The notes under the pieces were generated by a model. That model was given only the letters and a program-made list of their open reading frames with translations, had not been told where the DNA came from and did not search any database. The translations under genes were made by a program, and so were the position numbers. A DNA stretch of 64,000 nucleotides, taken from NCBI GenBank assembly GCA_946497695.1, contig CAMMLJ010000003.1, forward strand, positions 44,150 through 108,149. Reading direction: 5' to 3'. Positions 17,286 to 27,729 of the stretch are shown in pieces (position 1 is the stretch's first letter; each line of letters opens with the position of its first letter). Origin of the DNA: an uncultured Clostridium sp. (GTDB taxonomy: Bacteria; Bacillota; Clostridia; TANB77; CAG-508).

Positions 17286-19232
17286 CTCTACTTCTGGAAT
17301 TCTTTTAAATGATATTCTTTTTTCTTGTTTGTTAGCATCTATTACTTCTATATTTATTTTATCTCCTATTTTAAAAGTTTCTTTGGTTCTTTCCCCTATT
17401 AAAATTTTATGGTCTGCATCATATTCATAATACTCATCACCTAAATTTTCGAATCTAATAAGACCTTCTACTGTATTTTCTAATTCGACAAATACACCAA
17501 ACTGTGTAACTCCAGAAATGATGCCTTCGTACTGTTCTCCAATCTTTTTACTCATATATTCAGCTTTCTTTATATCTATACTATCTCTTTCTACTTGTGT
17601 CGCAATTTTTTCCCTATCTGATGATTGTTTAGCATCATTTTCAGCCACCTTAGTATAAAACTCTACCTGCTTTTCTGAGATTGTATAGTTATTTTTCAAA
17701 TACTTTGAAATAATTCTATGTATAAATAAATCTGGATATCTTCTAATTGGTGAAGTAAAATGACAATAATATTTACTGGCTATTCCAAAATGTCCCTTAT
17801 TTTCTGAATCGTATACAGCAACTTTTAAAGTTCTTAAAATCATATTAGAAACTATTTTTTCTTCTGGCTTTCCTTCTACTTCTTTTAATATTTTAGAAAA
17901 TTCAGCTGGATAAATTTTTCCCTCTTTAATATGTATCTTATATCCAAAATTAAATAATAATTTATTTAATTCGTTTACCTTTTCTATATCTGGTTCTTCG
18001 TGTACACGATATATAAAGGGTGCTTTAAGCCAATAAAATTTTTCTGCAATTGTCTCGTTTGCTGCTAACATGAATTGTTCTATTATTTCATTTGCAAAAG
18101 TTGTTTCATATTTGCATACATCTATTGCATATCCATCTTGGTCTAATGTAATTTTGCTTTCCGGTATATCTAAATTTAAATATCCTTTTGTTAATCTCTT
18201 TTCTTTTAATAGCTTAGCTAATTCTTCCATAAGTTTAAAATCTGCTATATAATCTTTGTATTTTTCTACTATTTCTTCATTTGAATTGTCTAGTATTGCT
18301 TGTACATCTTTATACGACATTCTTCTCGTAACATTTATTATTCCTTTAAATACATCGCTAGAGATTATTTTTCCTTTTTTATCTATTTCCATACTTACAG
18401 ATAATGTATATCTGTCTTGCCCTTCATTTAAACTACAAATCCCATTAGAAAGTTCTCTTGGAAGCATTGGAATAACTCTGTTTAACATATATATACTCGT
18501 CCCTCTTAATAAAGCTTCCTTGTCTAGTAATGTATTTTCTTGTACATAATGGCTTACATCTGCTATATGAACATCTAACTTATAATTTCCATTCTCTAAC
18601 ATTTGAACACAAACAGCATCATCTAAATCTTTTGCATCTTCGCCATCTATTGTAAAAATATTATATTTACCACGAAGATCTACTCTGCCTGCTATATCCT
18701 TAGGATCAATCTTATCTCCAAATTTTTGTGCTTCTTTTACAACATCCTTTGGAAACCTGTATGGCAACTCATAATCTTTAATTAGAGAAAGCATATCTAT
18801 ACCTGCTTCATTTACATTGCCTATAACTTCTAATATTTTTCCTTCTGCTTTCTTACCTTTTTGTGGATATTTAGTAATTTGTACAAGAACTTTATGATTA
18901 TTTCTAGCTTTACCAAAATTCTTTTTAGAGATAAATATATCTCTGCACAACTTTTTGTCATCTGGTATTACAAACCCAAAATTTTTATTTTTTTGAAAAG
19001 TTCCTACTAAAGTATCTTTTTTGTGTTCTATAACTTTTAATATTATTCCTTCTTGTCTTGCACCAGTTGATTTTTTCTTTAATTTTACTAAAACTCTATC
19101 TCCACTAAACGCATCTTTTGAATCTTCTTTAGCAATATATATATCATCTTCTTGGTCTTCTACGATAACAAAACCAAAACCTCTTTCATGTCTTCTAAAA
19201 ATTCCTTCTATAAACCTATTTTTTGCTTGCAT
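17268..19232 (-). CDS. rnr: Ribonuclease R
   Basis: A 3'-to-5' exoribonuclease that degrades structured RNA. The 654 residues comprise two cold-shock-like RNA-binding domains (1-135), the RNB catalytic domain with TIDGEDAKDLDDAV (195-207, the metal-binding aspartates) and a C-terminal S1 domain (about 565-645, EGIISGVTQFGVFVELENTVEGLI). It is at the short end of the family because the basic C-terminal tail is missing. In many Bacillota rnr lies beside secG and smpB; secG is upstream here, but smpB is not in the window. Confidence 0.97.
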   Translation of the reverse strand: MQAKNRFIEGIFRRHERGFGFVIVEDQEDDIYIAKEDSKDAFSGDRVLVKLKKKSTGARQEGIILKVIEHKKDTLVGTFQKNKNFGFVIPDDKKLCRDIFISKKNFGKARNNHKVLVQITKYPQKGKKAEGKILEVIGNVNEAGIDMLSLIKDYELPYRFPKDVVKEAQKFGDKIDPKDIAGRVDLRGKYNIFTIDGEDAKDLDDAVCVQMLENGNYKLDVHIADVSHYVQENTLLDKEALLRGTSIYMLNRVIPMLPRELSNGICSLNEGQDRYTLSVSMEIDKKGKIISSDVFKGIINVTRRMSYKDVQAILDNSNEEIVEKYKDYIADFKLMEELAKLLKEKRLTKGYLNLDIPESKITLDQDGYAIDVCKYETTFANEIIEQFMLAANETIAEKFYWLKAPFIYRVHEEPDIEKVNELNKLLFNFGYKIHIKEGKIYPAEFSKILKEVEGKPEEKIVSNMILRTLKVAVYDSENKGHFGIASKYYCHFTSPIRRYPDLFIHRIISKYLKNNYTISEKQVEFYTKVAENDAKQSSDREKIATQVERDSIDIKKAEYMSKKIGEQYEGIISGVTQFGVFVELENTVEGLIRFENLGDEYYEYDADHKILIGERTKETFKIGDKINIEVIDANKQEKRISFKRIPEVEREESL

Positions 19233-19259
19233 TTATCTCTTCCTTTCGAAATATGGGCT

Positions 19260-19355
19260 CGGGATTTGGGGACGTTCCTTTTTTCCCTGTTTTTATTATT
19301 ATCTCGTCGGGATTTGGGGACGTTCCTTTTTTCCCTGTTTTTATTATTATCTCGT
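19260..19355. repeat. REP-like element, copy B: exact tandem duplication
   Basis: Two identical 48-base units (19260-19307 and 19308-19355), each starting CGGGATTTGGGGACGTTCC and continuing TTTTTTCCC plus a short AT spacer ending CTCGT. It lies between secG and rnr. Exact identity implies a recent duplication. Confidence 0.9.
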
Positions 19356-19423
19356 GATTATTAAATTTTTATTACTTGTCCTTTAACATTATTTCATTTA
19401 TATTAGCATTATATCTCTAATAC

Positions 19424-19452
19424 AAAAAAAGCAGACATATGCTGCTTTTTTT
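19424..19452 (-). terminator. Terminator after secG
   Basis: AAAAAAGCAG and CTGCTTTTTT flank a short ACATATG-type loop, directly 3' of the secG stop. This ends the cdaA-side transcript before rnr. Confidence 0.8.
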
Positions 19453-19460
19453 ACCCTAGA

Positions 19461-19715
19461 TTATTTTATTAACATAAATACAATTCCTAATATAATTGTT
19501 AAAATTGCAAATATTACTCCTAATATAATTGTCCATCTTTTTTGCTTTCCGGCTTTTGTTCTACCTTTATTCTTATCATAAAAATTGTTTGTTGCAGTAT
19601 CTGTAATTGCTCCGGATGCTCCATTATCTTCTTTTTCTTGAACCAATGTTAATATAATAATTGCTGCAGCAACTATAATATATATTACTATTAATGCATA
19701 TTTTAATATTTCCAT
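19461..19715 (-). CDS. secG: Protein-export membrane protein SecG
   Basis: The ATG at 19715 with GGGAGG about ten bases upstream gives 84 residues; a TTG six codons earlier lies on the ribosome site itself. Two membrane spans (about 3-22 and 60-82) surround a polar loop starting TLVQEKEDNGASGAI, the SecG signature. It is an accessory subunit of the SecYEG channel. Confidence 0.94.
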   Translation of the reverse strand: MEILKYALIVIYIIVAAAIIILTLVQEKEDNGASGAITDTATNNFYDKNKGRTKAGKQKRWTIILGVIFAILTIILGIVFMLIK

Positions 19716-19784
19716 TTTGTAAATTCCTCCCAAGTTTTCAAACTTTTTTTATTTTAACATATATGTTTTATAAAATCAAATATT

Positions 19785-20687
19785 TTAATCATTTTTATCT
19801 TTTTTGAATTTCTTCCATATAATATTAGGCTTTCTTTCTTTTTCTGGTATCCTATCTGTAACAATGTCTTTTATTAAAATTTTCTTTAAAGTTTCTTCAT
19901 TTACATCTGCAATTAATTTGCCATCCTTAGCAATTGATATCTTACCTGTTTCCTCAGAAACTATAACTGCTATTGCGTCTGATTCTTTAGATATTCCGAT
20001 TCCTGCTCTATGTCTTGTTCCTAATTCTTTTGCTATATCTTGTCCATTTGCTAATGGTAACATACATGCCGCTGCTTTTATTTTATTATTACTAATAACA
20101 ACAGCCCCATCATGAAGCGGGGTTTTTGGCACGAATATATTAGTTAAAAGTTGTGGAGATACATCTGCATCAATTAAAATACCTGTATCTATAATATCTT
20201 TTATTCCAATATCTCTTTCTATTACTATTAGTGCTCCTATTTGTCTTTTTGACATTTCTTCTGCTGCTATTACTATTTTATATATATCTTCTTTGTTTTT
20301 TGTTTCTATATCTTCTGTAAATCCCAGATATTTCTTTAACTTATTAGTTCCTAATTGCTCCAATGCTCTTCTTATCTCTGGTTGGAAAATAATTATTAGA
20401 GCTAATACTCCCCAACTTACTACTTTGTCTAAAATTGCATGTAATATTGTAAGTTTAAATACTCCACTAAGCCATGTTACTACTAATAATAAGACAATTC
20501 CTTTTAAAACTTGCCATGCTCTGGAGTCTTTTGTAAGTTTTAGTATTTTATATGCTAAAAATATAACTATTGCTATATCTATTAAAAATAATACTAAATC
20601 TATTGGATGTTCCCACATTTGCATAATTCTAGCCAAAATATTGGTTTCATAAAAGTCTGAGATTCCTGTAATTATATCATCTTTCAT
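19785..20687 (-). CDS. cdaA: Diadenylate cyclase CdaA
   Basis: Makes the essential second messenger c-di-AMP from two ATP. The 300 residues have three membrane spans (about 28-50, 60-78 and 88-102) and a DisA_N domain with the active-site DGA (193-195) and RHR (225-227, GTRHRAGIGIS). The usual partners ybbR/cdaR and glmM do not follow here; instead secG comes next after a 69-base gap. A 42-residue membrane protein is encoded just upstream. Confidence 0.96.
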   Translation of the reverse strand: MKDDIITGISDFYETNILARIMQMWEHPIDLVLFLIDIAIVIFLAYKILKLTKDSRAWQVLKGIVLLLVVTWLSGVFKLTILHAILDKVVSWGVLALIIIFQPEIRRALEQLGTNKLKKYLGFTEDIETKNKEDIYKIVIAAEEMSKRQIGALIVIERDIGIKDIIDTGILIDADVSPQLLTNIFVPKTPLHDGAVVISNNKIKAAACMLPLANGQDIAKELGTRHRAGIGISKESDAIAVIVSEETGKISIAKDGKLIADVNEETLKKILIKDIVTDRIPEKERKPNIIWKKFKKDKND

Positions 20688-20700
20688 TATTTACTCCCTA

Positions 20701-20829
20701 TTACATACCAATTAAATAGTATACTAATGTTCCTCCTACACTAACTATCATTAACGCTGCTAAAATGCCTGCTGTAATTTTTACAAAAATATTATTACTT
20801 CCTGAATGTTTTTTCTCTTTTTTAGACAT
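20701..20829 (-). CDS. 42-residue single-span membrane protein upstream of cdaA
   Basis: The ATG at 20829 has a strong AAGGAGG eight bases upstream. The product starts MSKKEKKHSGSNNIF, then one hydrophobic span (about 16-40) ending VYYLIGM. The basic leader plus single glycine-containing span resembles the DUF4044 group of tiny Bacillota proteins, though I hold that lightly. It ends 13 bases before cdaA, so the two are surely co-transcribed; a role in modulating CdaA is inference. Confidence 0.75.
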   Translation of the reverse strand: MSKKEKKHSGSNNIFVKITAGILAALMIVSVGGTLVYYLIGM

Positions 20830-20989
20830 TTTATTTCCTCCTTGTATACACATAATACGAATATAGTTTACCACATTTTAATTTTTTTGTAAACCTAAAA
20901 ATTTTGTCAAAAAATTAAAATTTATTATTTGCTTTTTAAATTGCATAAATCATAACCAGTATTTTTTTTAGTTAAATTGCCAAGAAAAT

Positions 20990-21062
20990 AGGGATTTAAG
21001 GAACGTCCCCAAATCCCCGATAGGAATGTGCTCAAATCCCTTAAGAACATCCCAAAAATCCC
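20990..21062. repeat. REP-like element, copy C
   Basis: AGGGATTTAAGGAACGTCCC followed by CAAATCCCC, then a degenerate second unit with CTCAAATCCCTTAAGAACATCCC. It lies ten bases 3' of the stop of the 21.1-21.6-kb membrane gene. Confidence 0.8.
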
Positions 21063-21071
21063 ATTTTACTA

Positions 21072-21635
21072 TTAGTCTTCGTCATTTATGTATTTCTTTG
21101 TGAATCTAAATTGAATTATTACTCCAAATACAAATAGTATTGCATCTATTAAAGTAATTATTATAAATGTTTCTTTTTGCACATTTTTTACTTGTTCTAC
21201 ATAATTATTTTGACTTTCTATCATGGTATTTTTCTCTTCATCGTCTACATCTTCACTGTTTTGTATTTGTTCTTCTGCTGCAGCTCTTGTATCTTCTAGA
21301 CCTATTATTGTTACAGCATAATTTAACGCATTAAATAAAGAAACAACTATTAGTACTAGGGCATAAAAAATTATGATATTTCTTTTAAATTTAAATAAAT
21401 TTTTATCATCCATTTTTCTTGTTTTAAATATATCTGATGTTGCAAGCTTTGTTGGAAAAAATATTAATATTCCCATTGTAATAATAGAAAATATTGATAA
21501 TACTAACATATTAACTTTTCCTAACATAAAATATGCTATAACTGCTAATATTATAGATATTACAATATAGTATAGTATAAATCTCCAAATAAATGCCCAA
21601 GTCATTTTTCCAGAAGTTTTTAATTCTTTATCCAT
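21072..21635 (-). CDS. Hypothetical four-span membrane protein
   Basis: 187 residues with four hydrophobic segments (about 14-35, 41-60, 87-108 and 155-177). Between the third and fourth is an acidic, helical outer or inner loop (EDTRAAAEEQIQNSEDVDDEE). I recognise no family. It has a GGAGG-like start (GGAGGAAAAAG), is monocistronic, and is flanked by repeat copy C at its 3' end. Confidence 0.75.
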   Translation of the reverse strand: MDKELKTSGKMTWAFIWRFILYYIVISIILAVIAYFMLGKVNMLVLSIFSIITMGILIFFPTKLATSDIFKTRKMDDKNLFKFKRNIIIFYALVLIVVSLFNALNYAVTIIGLEDTRAAAEEQIQNSEDVDDEEKNTMIESQNNYVEQVKNVQKETFIIITLIDAILFVFGVIIQFRFTKKYINDED

Positions 21636-21766
21636 TCTTTTTCCTCCGTATAACTTATAAAATTTATATTGATATTATATTCTGTTTACTAAACCATGTC
21701 AAACTCATTCTTTAATTAAACTTTAATATAGTAAATATTCATCATTCTTATTTAGCGGGGTTATTT

Positions 21767-21786
21767 TATGTAAATTATGATATAAT
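21767..21786 (+). promoter_or_regulatory. Extended -10 promoter with TATGTAAAT motif
   Basis: TGATATAAT (-10 at 21781-21786) is preceded by TATGTAAAT at 21767-21775; no good -35 box is present. The same arrangement occurs at 51456-51474. No protein gene follows on this strand; a terminator does, at 21852-21885. Confidence 0.5.
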
Positions 21787-21792
21787 ATATTA

Positions 21793-21886
21793 TGTAGCAT
21801 AGTACATAGAAAAAATAATAAGTAATTAATGCTCTTTAGACATTCTTTTAAGCGGTGGGGTATGCACTTTTCCCCACCGCTTTTTC
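21793..21886 (+). ncRNA. Candidate small RNA of about 95 nt between promoter and terminator
   Basis: From the predicted start near 21793 to a GC-rich hairpin (GCGGTGGGG 21852-21860 / CCCCACCGC 21872-21880) followed by five T, there is no open reading frame with a ribosome site. The T tract is on the plus-strand side, so the hairpin terminates plus-strand transcription, although both flanking genes are on the minus strand. It could instead serve as a weak terminator for the suf operon. Confidence 0.4.
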
Positions 21887-21903
21887 TATATATATATCAA
21901 AAT

Positions 21904-22338
21904 TTATTTTTCTTTATCTAACAAATCTTTAATTGTATGCCATGCTAAAACTGCACATTTAACTCTTGCAGGCATATTAGAAACGTTTTTAAATGCTATA
22001 GCATCCTCTAATTTTTCAAGTTCGCTATCTTCTTTTATTTCTCTTTTAATCATTCCAATAAAAGTATCTATAATTTCTAATGCCTCTTCTTTTGTCTTAC
22101 CAATTAAAGTATCTATCATAATAGAAGTAGATGCTTGTGATATAGCACAACCATGCCCAGTAAATGCTAAATCCTCTATTACATCACCATTCATTTTTAT
22201 TTCTAATTCTATTTCATCACCACAACTTGGATTATGTCCCATTTCGCATTTATCTGGATGATCTAATTTCCTTTTATTATGTGATGCCATACTATGTTCC
22301 ATAATTAAATCTGTATAAACTGAATCTAAATTATCCAT
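21904..22338 (-). CDS. sufU: Fe-S cluster scaffold/sulfur-transfer protein SufU
   Basis: 144 residues of the SufU/IscU family. Zn/sulfur ligands Cys39, Asp41, Cys64 and Cys128 are present, and the SufU-specific insert before KCAV is there. In Gram-positive bacteria SufU accepts sulfur from SufS and passes it to SufBCD. It is the last gene of sufC-B-D-S-U, 44 bases after sufS. Confidence 0.95.
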   Translation of the reverse strand: MDNLDSVYTDLIMEHSMASHNKRKLDHPDKCEMGHNPSCGDEIELEIKMNGDVIEDLAFTGHGCAISQASTSIMIDTLIGKTKEEALEIIDTFIGMIKREIKEDSELEKLEDAIAFKNVSNMPARVKCAVLAWHTIKDLLDKEK

Positions 22339-22382
22339 TAGTCCATTCCTTTCTTAAAACATTCTGTCTATAATAATAAGTT

Positions 22383-23605
<1,223 letters not shown>

Positions 23606-23606
<1 letters not shown>

Positions 23607-24664
23607 TAATCTAGCCTCCTATCAACCTCTTCTAAAATCAAATTTTGTACAGCCTCTTCTTTAATTCCTTGTATTACAGAATTAAATTTAGCCTTAACAA
23701 TCATTTTCTTTGCTTCTTTTTCACTTATTCCTCTTGTCATAATATAAAATAATTCGTTTTCGTCAACTTTACCTGTTGCTGTACTATGTTCTCCTTCTAC
23801 ATCATCTTCTGTACATAACAGCATTGGTAATGCTTTAGAATATGATGTATCAGAAAGTAGTGTACAATATTCATTTTCTTTTCCTTTTGCTTTTTTAGAA
23901 CCTGTTTTAAAATCTATTGTTCCTTTAAAATTCTTTTTAGCTTTATCTTTTAAAGCTCCATTTACTTCTATATCTACATTTGTTTTTTCTCCATATAATT
24001 CTGTAATATAATTTAAATCTATTTTTTGTTCTTCTTTTCCTAAATAGATTGAATGTAGTTTATTAACTGATTTGTAACCAGCTAATTTTGCATAATAATT
24101 TACTACATTATATTTTCCACCAAACTCTACCATAGAAAATAATGTTTTGCTTTCATCCTCTATGTTAGAATTTACAGAGTAAAAATTATTTATTTTTGTG
24201 TTTAATAAATTTACAATTGTTACATGAATATTTGCATTTGCTCCGATTTCTGCATTACAAATTCCATTATGATATCCATCAATCTCGTCTTGTGATCTGT
24301 ATATAACAATTATATTTGCTTTTGTATTATCTTTTGCATTTATATTTATATTATCAACTAAAACATCATTAGATTTGTCCAAATTAAATTTTATTATAAT
24401 TGGCTCTTTTAATTTTTTATCTACATTTATTTTTAAATTTACATTTGCTTGGTTATTTGATTGATTTAAGAAATACTCTCCTAAACCAAATTTTAAATTT
24501 ATATTTTCTTTTTCTGAACTTACACAATTTTCATTATCTGTTATTTTCACATTTGAAAATTCTTTAATAGCTGGTTCTACAAAGTCTTTTATTTCTATAT
24601 TGTTTATCCCATAATTTTTAGATGTTCTAACTGGAGTTTCGTTTAATACTATATTTTCCATCAT
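23606..24664 (-). CDS. sufD: Fe-S assembly protein SufD
   Basis: 352 residues, somewhat shorter than in Bacillus and with a weakly conserved N-terminal half. The C-terminal SufBD core is clear (LPMLLCTEDDVEGEHSTATGKVDENELFYIMTRGISEKEA, read in pieces). It forms the SufBC2D scaffold complex. ATGA overlap with the sufB stop; an AAGGGAG site precedes. Confidence 0.94.
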
Positions 24665-26076
24665 CCTATACTCCCTTCTAACTCTAGATTTATTAAGTTA
24701 TTCATTTCTACTGCGTATTCTAAAGGAAGTTCTTTAGAAATAGGATATGCAAATCCTCTTACTATCATTGCTTTTGCTTCTTCTTCTGAAATTCCTCTTG
24801 ACATTAAATAGAATATTTCTTCATCACTTATTTTTCCTATTTTTGCTTCGTGTGAAAATTCTACTTCTTCTGTTCTAATATCACTTACTGGAATTGTGTC
24901 AGATTTAGATTTATTATCTAACATTAGTGATTCACAAGATACGGATAATTTAGAATTTTTAGCTTGTGGCATAACTCTTTCTAAACTTCTAAATGTTGCG
25001 ATTCCACCATCTTTAGAAATTGATTTAGAGTTAATTACTGATGATGTATTTGGTGCATTATGCACAACTTTTAAACCAGTATCTAGGTTTTGTCCATGTC
25101 CTGCAAAAGAAATTCCTGTATATTCCATTTTAGAATTTGATCCATTTAATACTGCCATTGGATATAACATAGAAACTTTAGAACCAAATGAACCTGTTAC
25201 CCATTCTATTTTTCCGCCTTCTTCTACTAATGCTCTTTTTGTATTTAAGTTCATCATATTTTTAGACCAGTTTTCTATTGTTGAATATCTAAGCTGAGCA
25301 TTTTTCTTAACAAATAATTCTACACAACCAACATGTAAGTTTACTTTGTTATATTTTGGAGCAGAACAACCTTCTATAAAATGTAAACTTGCTCCTTCAT
25401 CTACAATTATTAGAGTGTGTTCAAATTGTCCAGATTCTGGTGAGTTTAACCTAAAATATGATTGTAAAGGAATATCTACTTGTACACCTTTTGGCACATA
25501 TACAAATGATCCCCCTGACCAAACTGCTCCATGTAATGCAACAAATTTATGGTCTGATACTGGTACACATTTCATAAAATGCTCTTTTACTATATCTTCA
25601 TAATCTCTTACAGCGGTTTCCATGTCTGTATATATAACACCTTGTTTTACTAAATCTTCTTTTATGCTATGATATACAACTTCTGAATCATATTGTGCGC
25701 CAACACCTGCTAAAGATTCTTTTTCTGCTTCTGGAATTCCAAGTGCATCAAATGTATTTTTTATATCTTCTGGAACATCATCCCAACTATTTTTCATAGC
25801 TGTTTTGGGTCTTACATATGTTGCAATTTCGTCCATATTTAATTCGTCTAGATTTGGTCCCCATGTTGGAAGCTCTAATTTGTTATATGTTTCTAAAGCT
25901 TTTAATCTAAAATCTTTCATCCATGTAGGATCATTTTTTTGTTTTGAAATTTCTTCTACTATTTCCTTAGTTATACCTTTTTTAGATTTATAACTATATT
26001 CGTCTTTATTTTTTATGTCATATATGTTTCTAGAAATATCTTCAATTTGTGTTTTCTTTTCTGACAATTTTTTCAC
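24661..26076 (-). CDS. sufB: Fe-S assembly protein SufB
   Basis: 471 residues, normal length. Core features are YDIKNKDEYSYKSKKG, SGGSFVYVPKGV, HFIEGCSAP and the C-terminal SHEAKIGKISDEEIFYLMSRG. It receives sulfur and iron within SufBC2D. No ATG is available: the first possible start is GTG at 26076, two bases after sufC, but a TTG at 26067 is better spaced from AGAGG, so the true N-terminus may be three residues shorter. Confidence 0.96.
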   Translation of the reverse strand: MKKLSEKKTQIEDISRNIYDIKNKDEYSYKSKKGITKEIVEEISKQKNDPTWMKDFRLKALETYNKLELPTWGPNLDELNMDEIATYVRPKTAMKNSWDDVPEDIKNTFDALGIPEAEKESLAGVGAQYDSEVVYHSIKEDLVKQGVIYTDMETAVRDYEDIVKEHFMKCVPVSDHKFVALHGAVWSGGSFVYVPKGVQVDIPLQSYFRLNSPESGQFEHTLIIVDEGASLHFIEGCSAPKYNKVNLHVGCVELFVKKNAQLRYSTIENWSKNMMNLNTKRALVEEGGKIEWVTGSFGSKVSMLYPMAVLNGSNSKMEYTGISFAGHGQNLDTGLKVVHNAPNTSSVINSKSISKDGGIATFRSLERVMPQAKNSKLSVSCESLMLDNKSKSDTIPVSDIRTEEVEFSHEAKIGKISDEEIFYLMSRGISEEEAKAMIVRGFAYPISKELPLEYAVEMNNLINLELEGSIG

Positions 26077-26078
26077 CT

Positions 26079-26819
26079 CTATTTCTTGTATTCTTCATAT
26101 CCTTTTGCTTCTATTTCGTTTGCTAAATCACCTGTACTTGTTTTAATTATTTTTCCGTCCACTAAAACATGTACATAATCCACATGTAAGCCTTGTAAAA
26201 TCTTTGTTCCATGAGTTATTATTAGCACTCCATTATTTTCATTGCTATACATTTTTATTCCTTTAGAAACTGTTTTTATGGCATCTACATCTAGTCCTGA
26301 ATCTGTTTCATCTAAGATTGCAAGTTTTGGATTTAATGTAAGCATTTGTAATATCTCATTTTTCTTTTTCTCTCCACCAGAAAAACCAACATTTAAATTT
26401 CTGTTAGCATATTCTGGTTTCATTTTTAATTCTTCCATATTTTTTTCTAATTCTTTTTTGAATTCAAATATTTTAACTGGTTTTCCTGTTGTTGCTATTT
26501 TTGCATATTTTAAAAAGTTTGTAACACTAACTCCTGGAATTTCTTTTGGTGATTGGAATGACATAAATATTCCTTTTCTTGCTCTTTTGTCTGTTTTTAG
26601 TCCATTTATGTTTTCACCGTCTAATATAATATCTCCTTCTGTTTGTGTATATTCTGGATTTGCTAATATTACATTAGATAGTGTAGATTTACCAGCACCA
26701 TTTGGTCCCATAATTACATGTACTTCACCTTTATTTATTTTTAGTTCTAATCCTTTTATTATTTCTTTATCTCCTGCTTTTGCATGTAAATTTTTTATTT
26801 CTAATAATGTTTCGCTCAT
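26079..26819 (-). CDS. sufC: Fe-S assembly ATPase SufC
   Basis: 246-residue ABC-type ATPase with Walker A GPNGAGKST, signature FSGGEKKKNEI and Walker B LAILDETDSGLD. It powers the SufBC2D scaffold. It is the first gene of the operon, with AAGGAG eight bases before the ATG and a consensus promoter at 26939-26967. Confidence 0.97.
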   Translation of the reverse strand: MSETLLEIKNLHAKAGDKEIIKGLELKINKGEVHVIMGPNGAGKSTLSNVILANPEYTQTEGDIILDGENINGLKTDKRARKGIFMSFQSPKEIPGVSVTNFLKYAKIATTGKPVKIFEFKKELEKNMEELKMKPEYANRNLNVGFSGGEKKKNEILQMLTLNPKLAILDETDSGLDVDAIKTVSKGIKMYSNENNGVLIITHGTKILQGLHVDYVHVLVDGKIIKTSTGDLANEIEAKGYEEYKK

Positions 26820-26847
26820 TTTACTAACTCCTTTTATTTGTATTTTG

Positions 26848-26899
26848 TTAGCTCATGCTAACTTTTATGCATATAATATGTGCAATTTTTAAATTGCAC
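26848..26899 (-). promoter_or_regulatory. Two inverted repeats in the suf leader
   Basis: TTAGC-TCAT-GCTAA (26848-26861) and GTGCAATTT-TT-AAATTGCAC (26880-26899, 9-base perfect arms) lie between the suf promoter and sufC. They could be operators for an Fe-S-sensing regulator or transcript hairpins; the sequence alone does not decide. Confidence 0.4.
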
Positions 26900-26938
26900 G
26901 AAATTTCAATTATTATATTATATCTGTTCACAAGTATA

Positions 26939-26967
26939 ATTGTATTATATTTATGAATGTTTGTCAA
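26939..26967 (-). promoter_or_regulatory. Sigma-A promoter of the suf operon
   Basis: TTGACA (26967-26962) and TACAAT (26944-26939) separated by 17 bases on the minus strand, giving a leader of about 110 bases before sufC. Confidence 0.75.
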
Positions 26968-26997
26968 TGCTAACAATCTAATTTTTCCGCAATATTA

Positions 26998-27597
26998 TTA
27001 CATTTTCCACCTTTTTACCACATTCATAGGAACTTCATACTCTTCAATTAAATCAGCTATTTCTCTTGACATTCCATTCATAAGCCAATCTAATAGAATT
27101 TCTTTTTTTACAGGCATTTCGCTTTCTATTTCCAAAATAATCATATCAATTAAAGCTCTTGCAGTCATTTCCACTAGAAATTCTAATTGTTTTGTAAGCT
27201 CAGTTGCAGTTTTGTGTTTTATAAGCTTTTTTAAATAAAATCTTGTTTTATTTAAAATTAACATTTCAAATGCTTTACTAGAATCATCTTTTATTGCATG
27301 CATATAAAAATTCTTTTTCTCTGCTAAAATATCTATAATATATTTTAACCAACTTTTTATGCTAAATTTTTCTTCGCCAGTATAAATTACAGAACCACAG
27401 TCTTCTTCATATATCCAATTAATTAAATCCTTTTTATCTAAAAAATACCTATAAAAAACTTGTCTTGATATATCACAATTTACAGTTATATCAGTAATCG
27501 TAATTTTATCTATAGGCTTCTTTTCGACTAAATTCATTAGTGAACTTGCAATTTTTTTCTTCGTTTTATCACGAACTCTCACGTCCTCACCCCACAT
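26998..27597 (-). CDS. TetR/AcrR-family transcriptional regulator
   Basis: 199 residues. The N-terminal DNA-binding domain reads TKKKIASSLMNLVEKKPIDKITITDI then CDISRQVFYRYFLDKKDLINW, and the C-terminal part resembles the DhaS-like ligand domain (TetR_C_8 type). The start is unsure: the ATG at 27597 has no ribosome site, and a GTG five codons later is alternative. It is divergent from nrdD across 132 bases, so it may control nrdD, itself, or the suf side; the ligand is unknown. Confidence 0.88.
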   Translation of the reverse strand: MWGEDVRVRDKTKKKIASSLMNLVEKKPIDKITITDITVNCDISRQVFYRYFLDKKDLINWIYEEDCGSVIYTGEEKFSIKSWLKYIIDILAEKKNFYMHAIKDDSSKAFEMLILNKTRFYLKKLIKHKTATELTKQLEFLVEMTARALIDMIILEIESEMPVKKEILLDWLMNGMSREIADLIEEYEVPMNVVKRWKM

Positions 27598-27729
27598 ATT
27601 TTTTTACGAACATTCAGGATATGTAAAAATTTTGTCGGAATTTAAATTTTGTATATTTACTATCTCATTTTTTACCTATATGATTATACCATATATAACA
27701 AATCTTTTAAACATAACAGGGGGTAAAAA

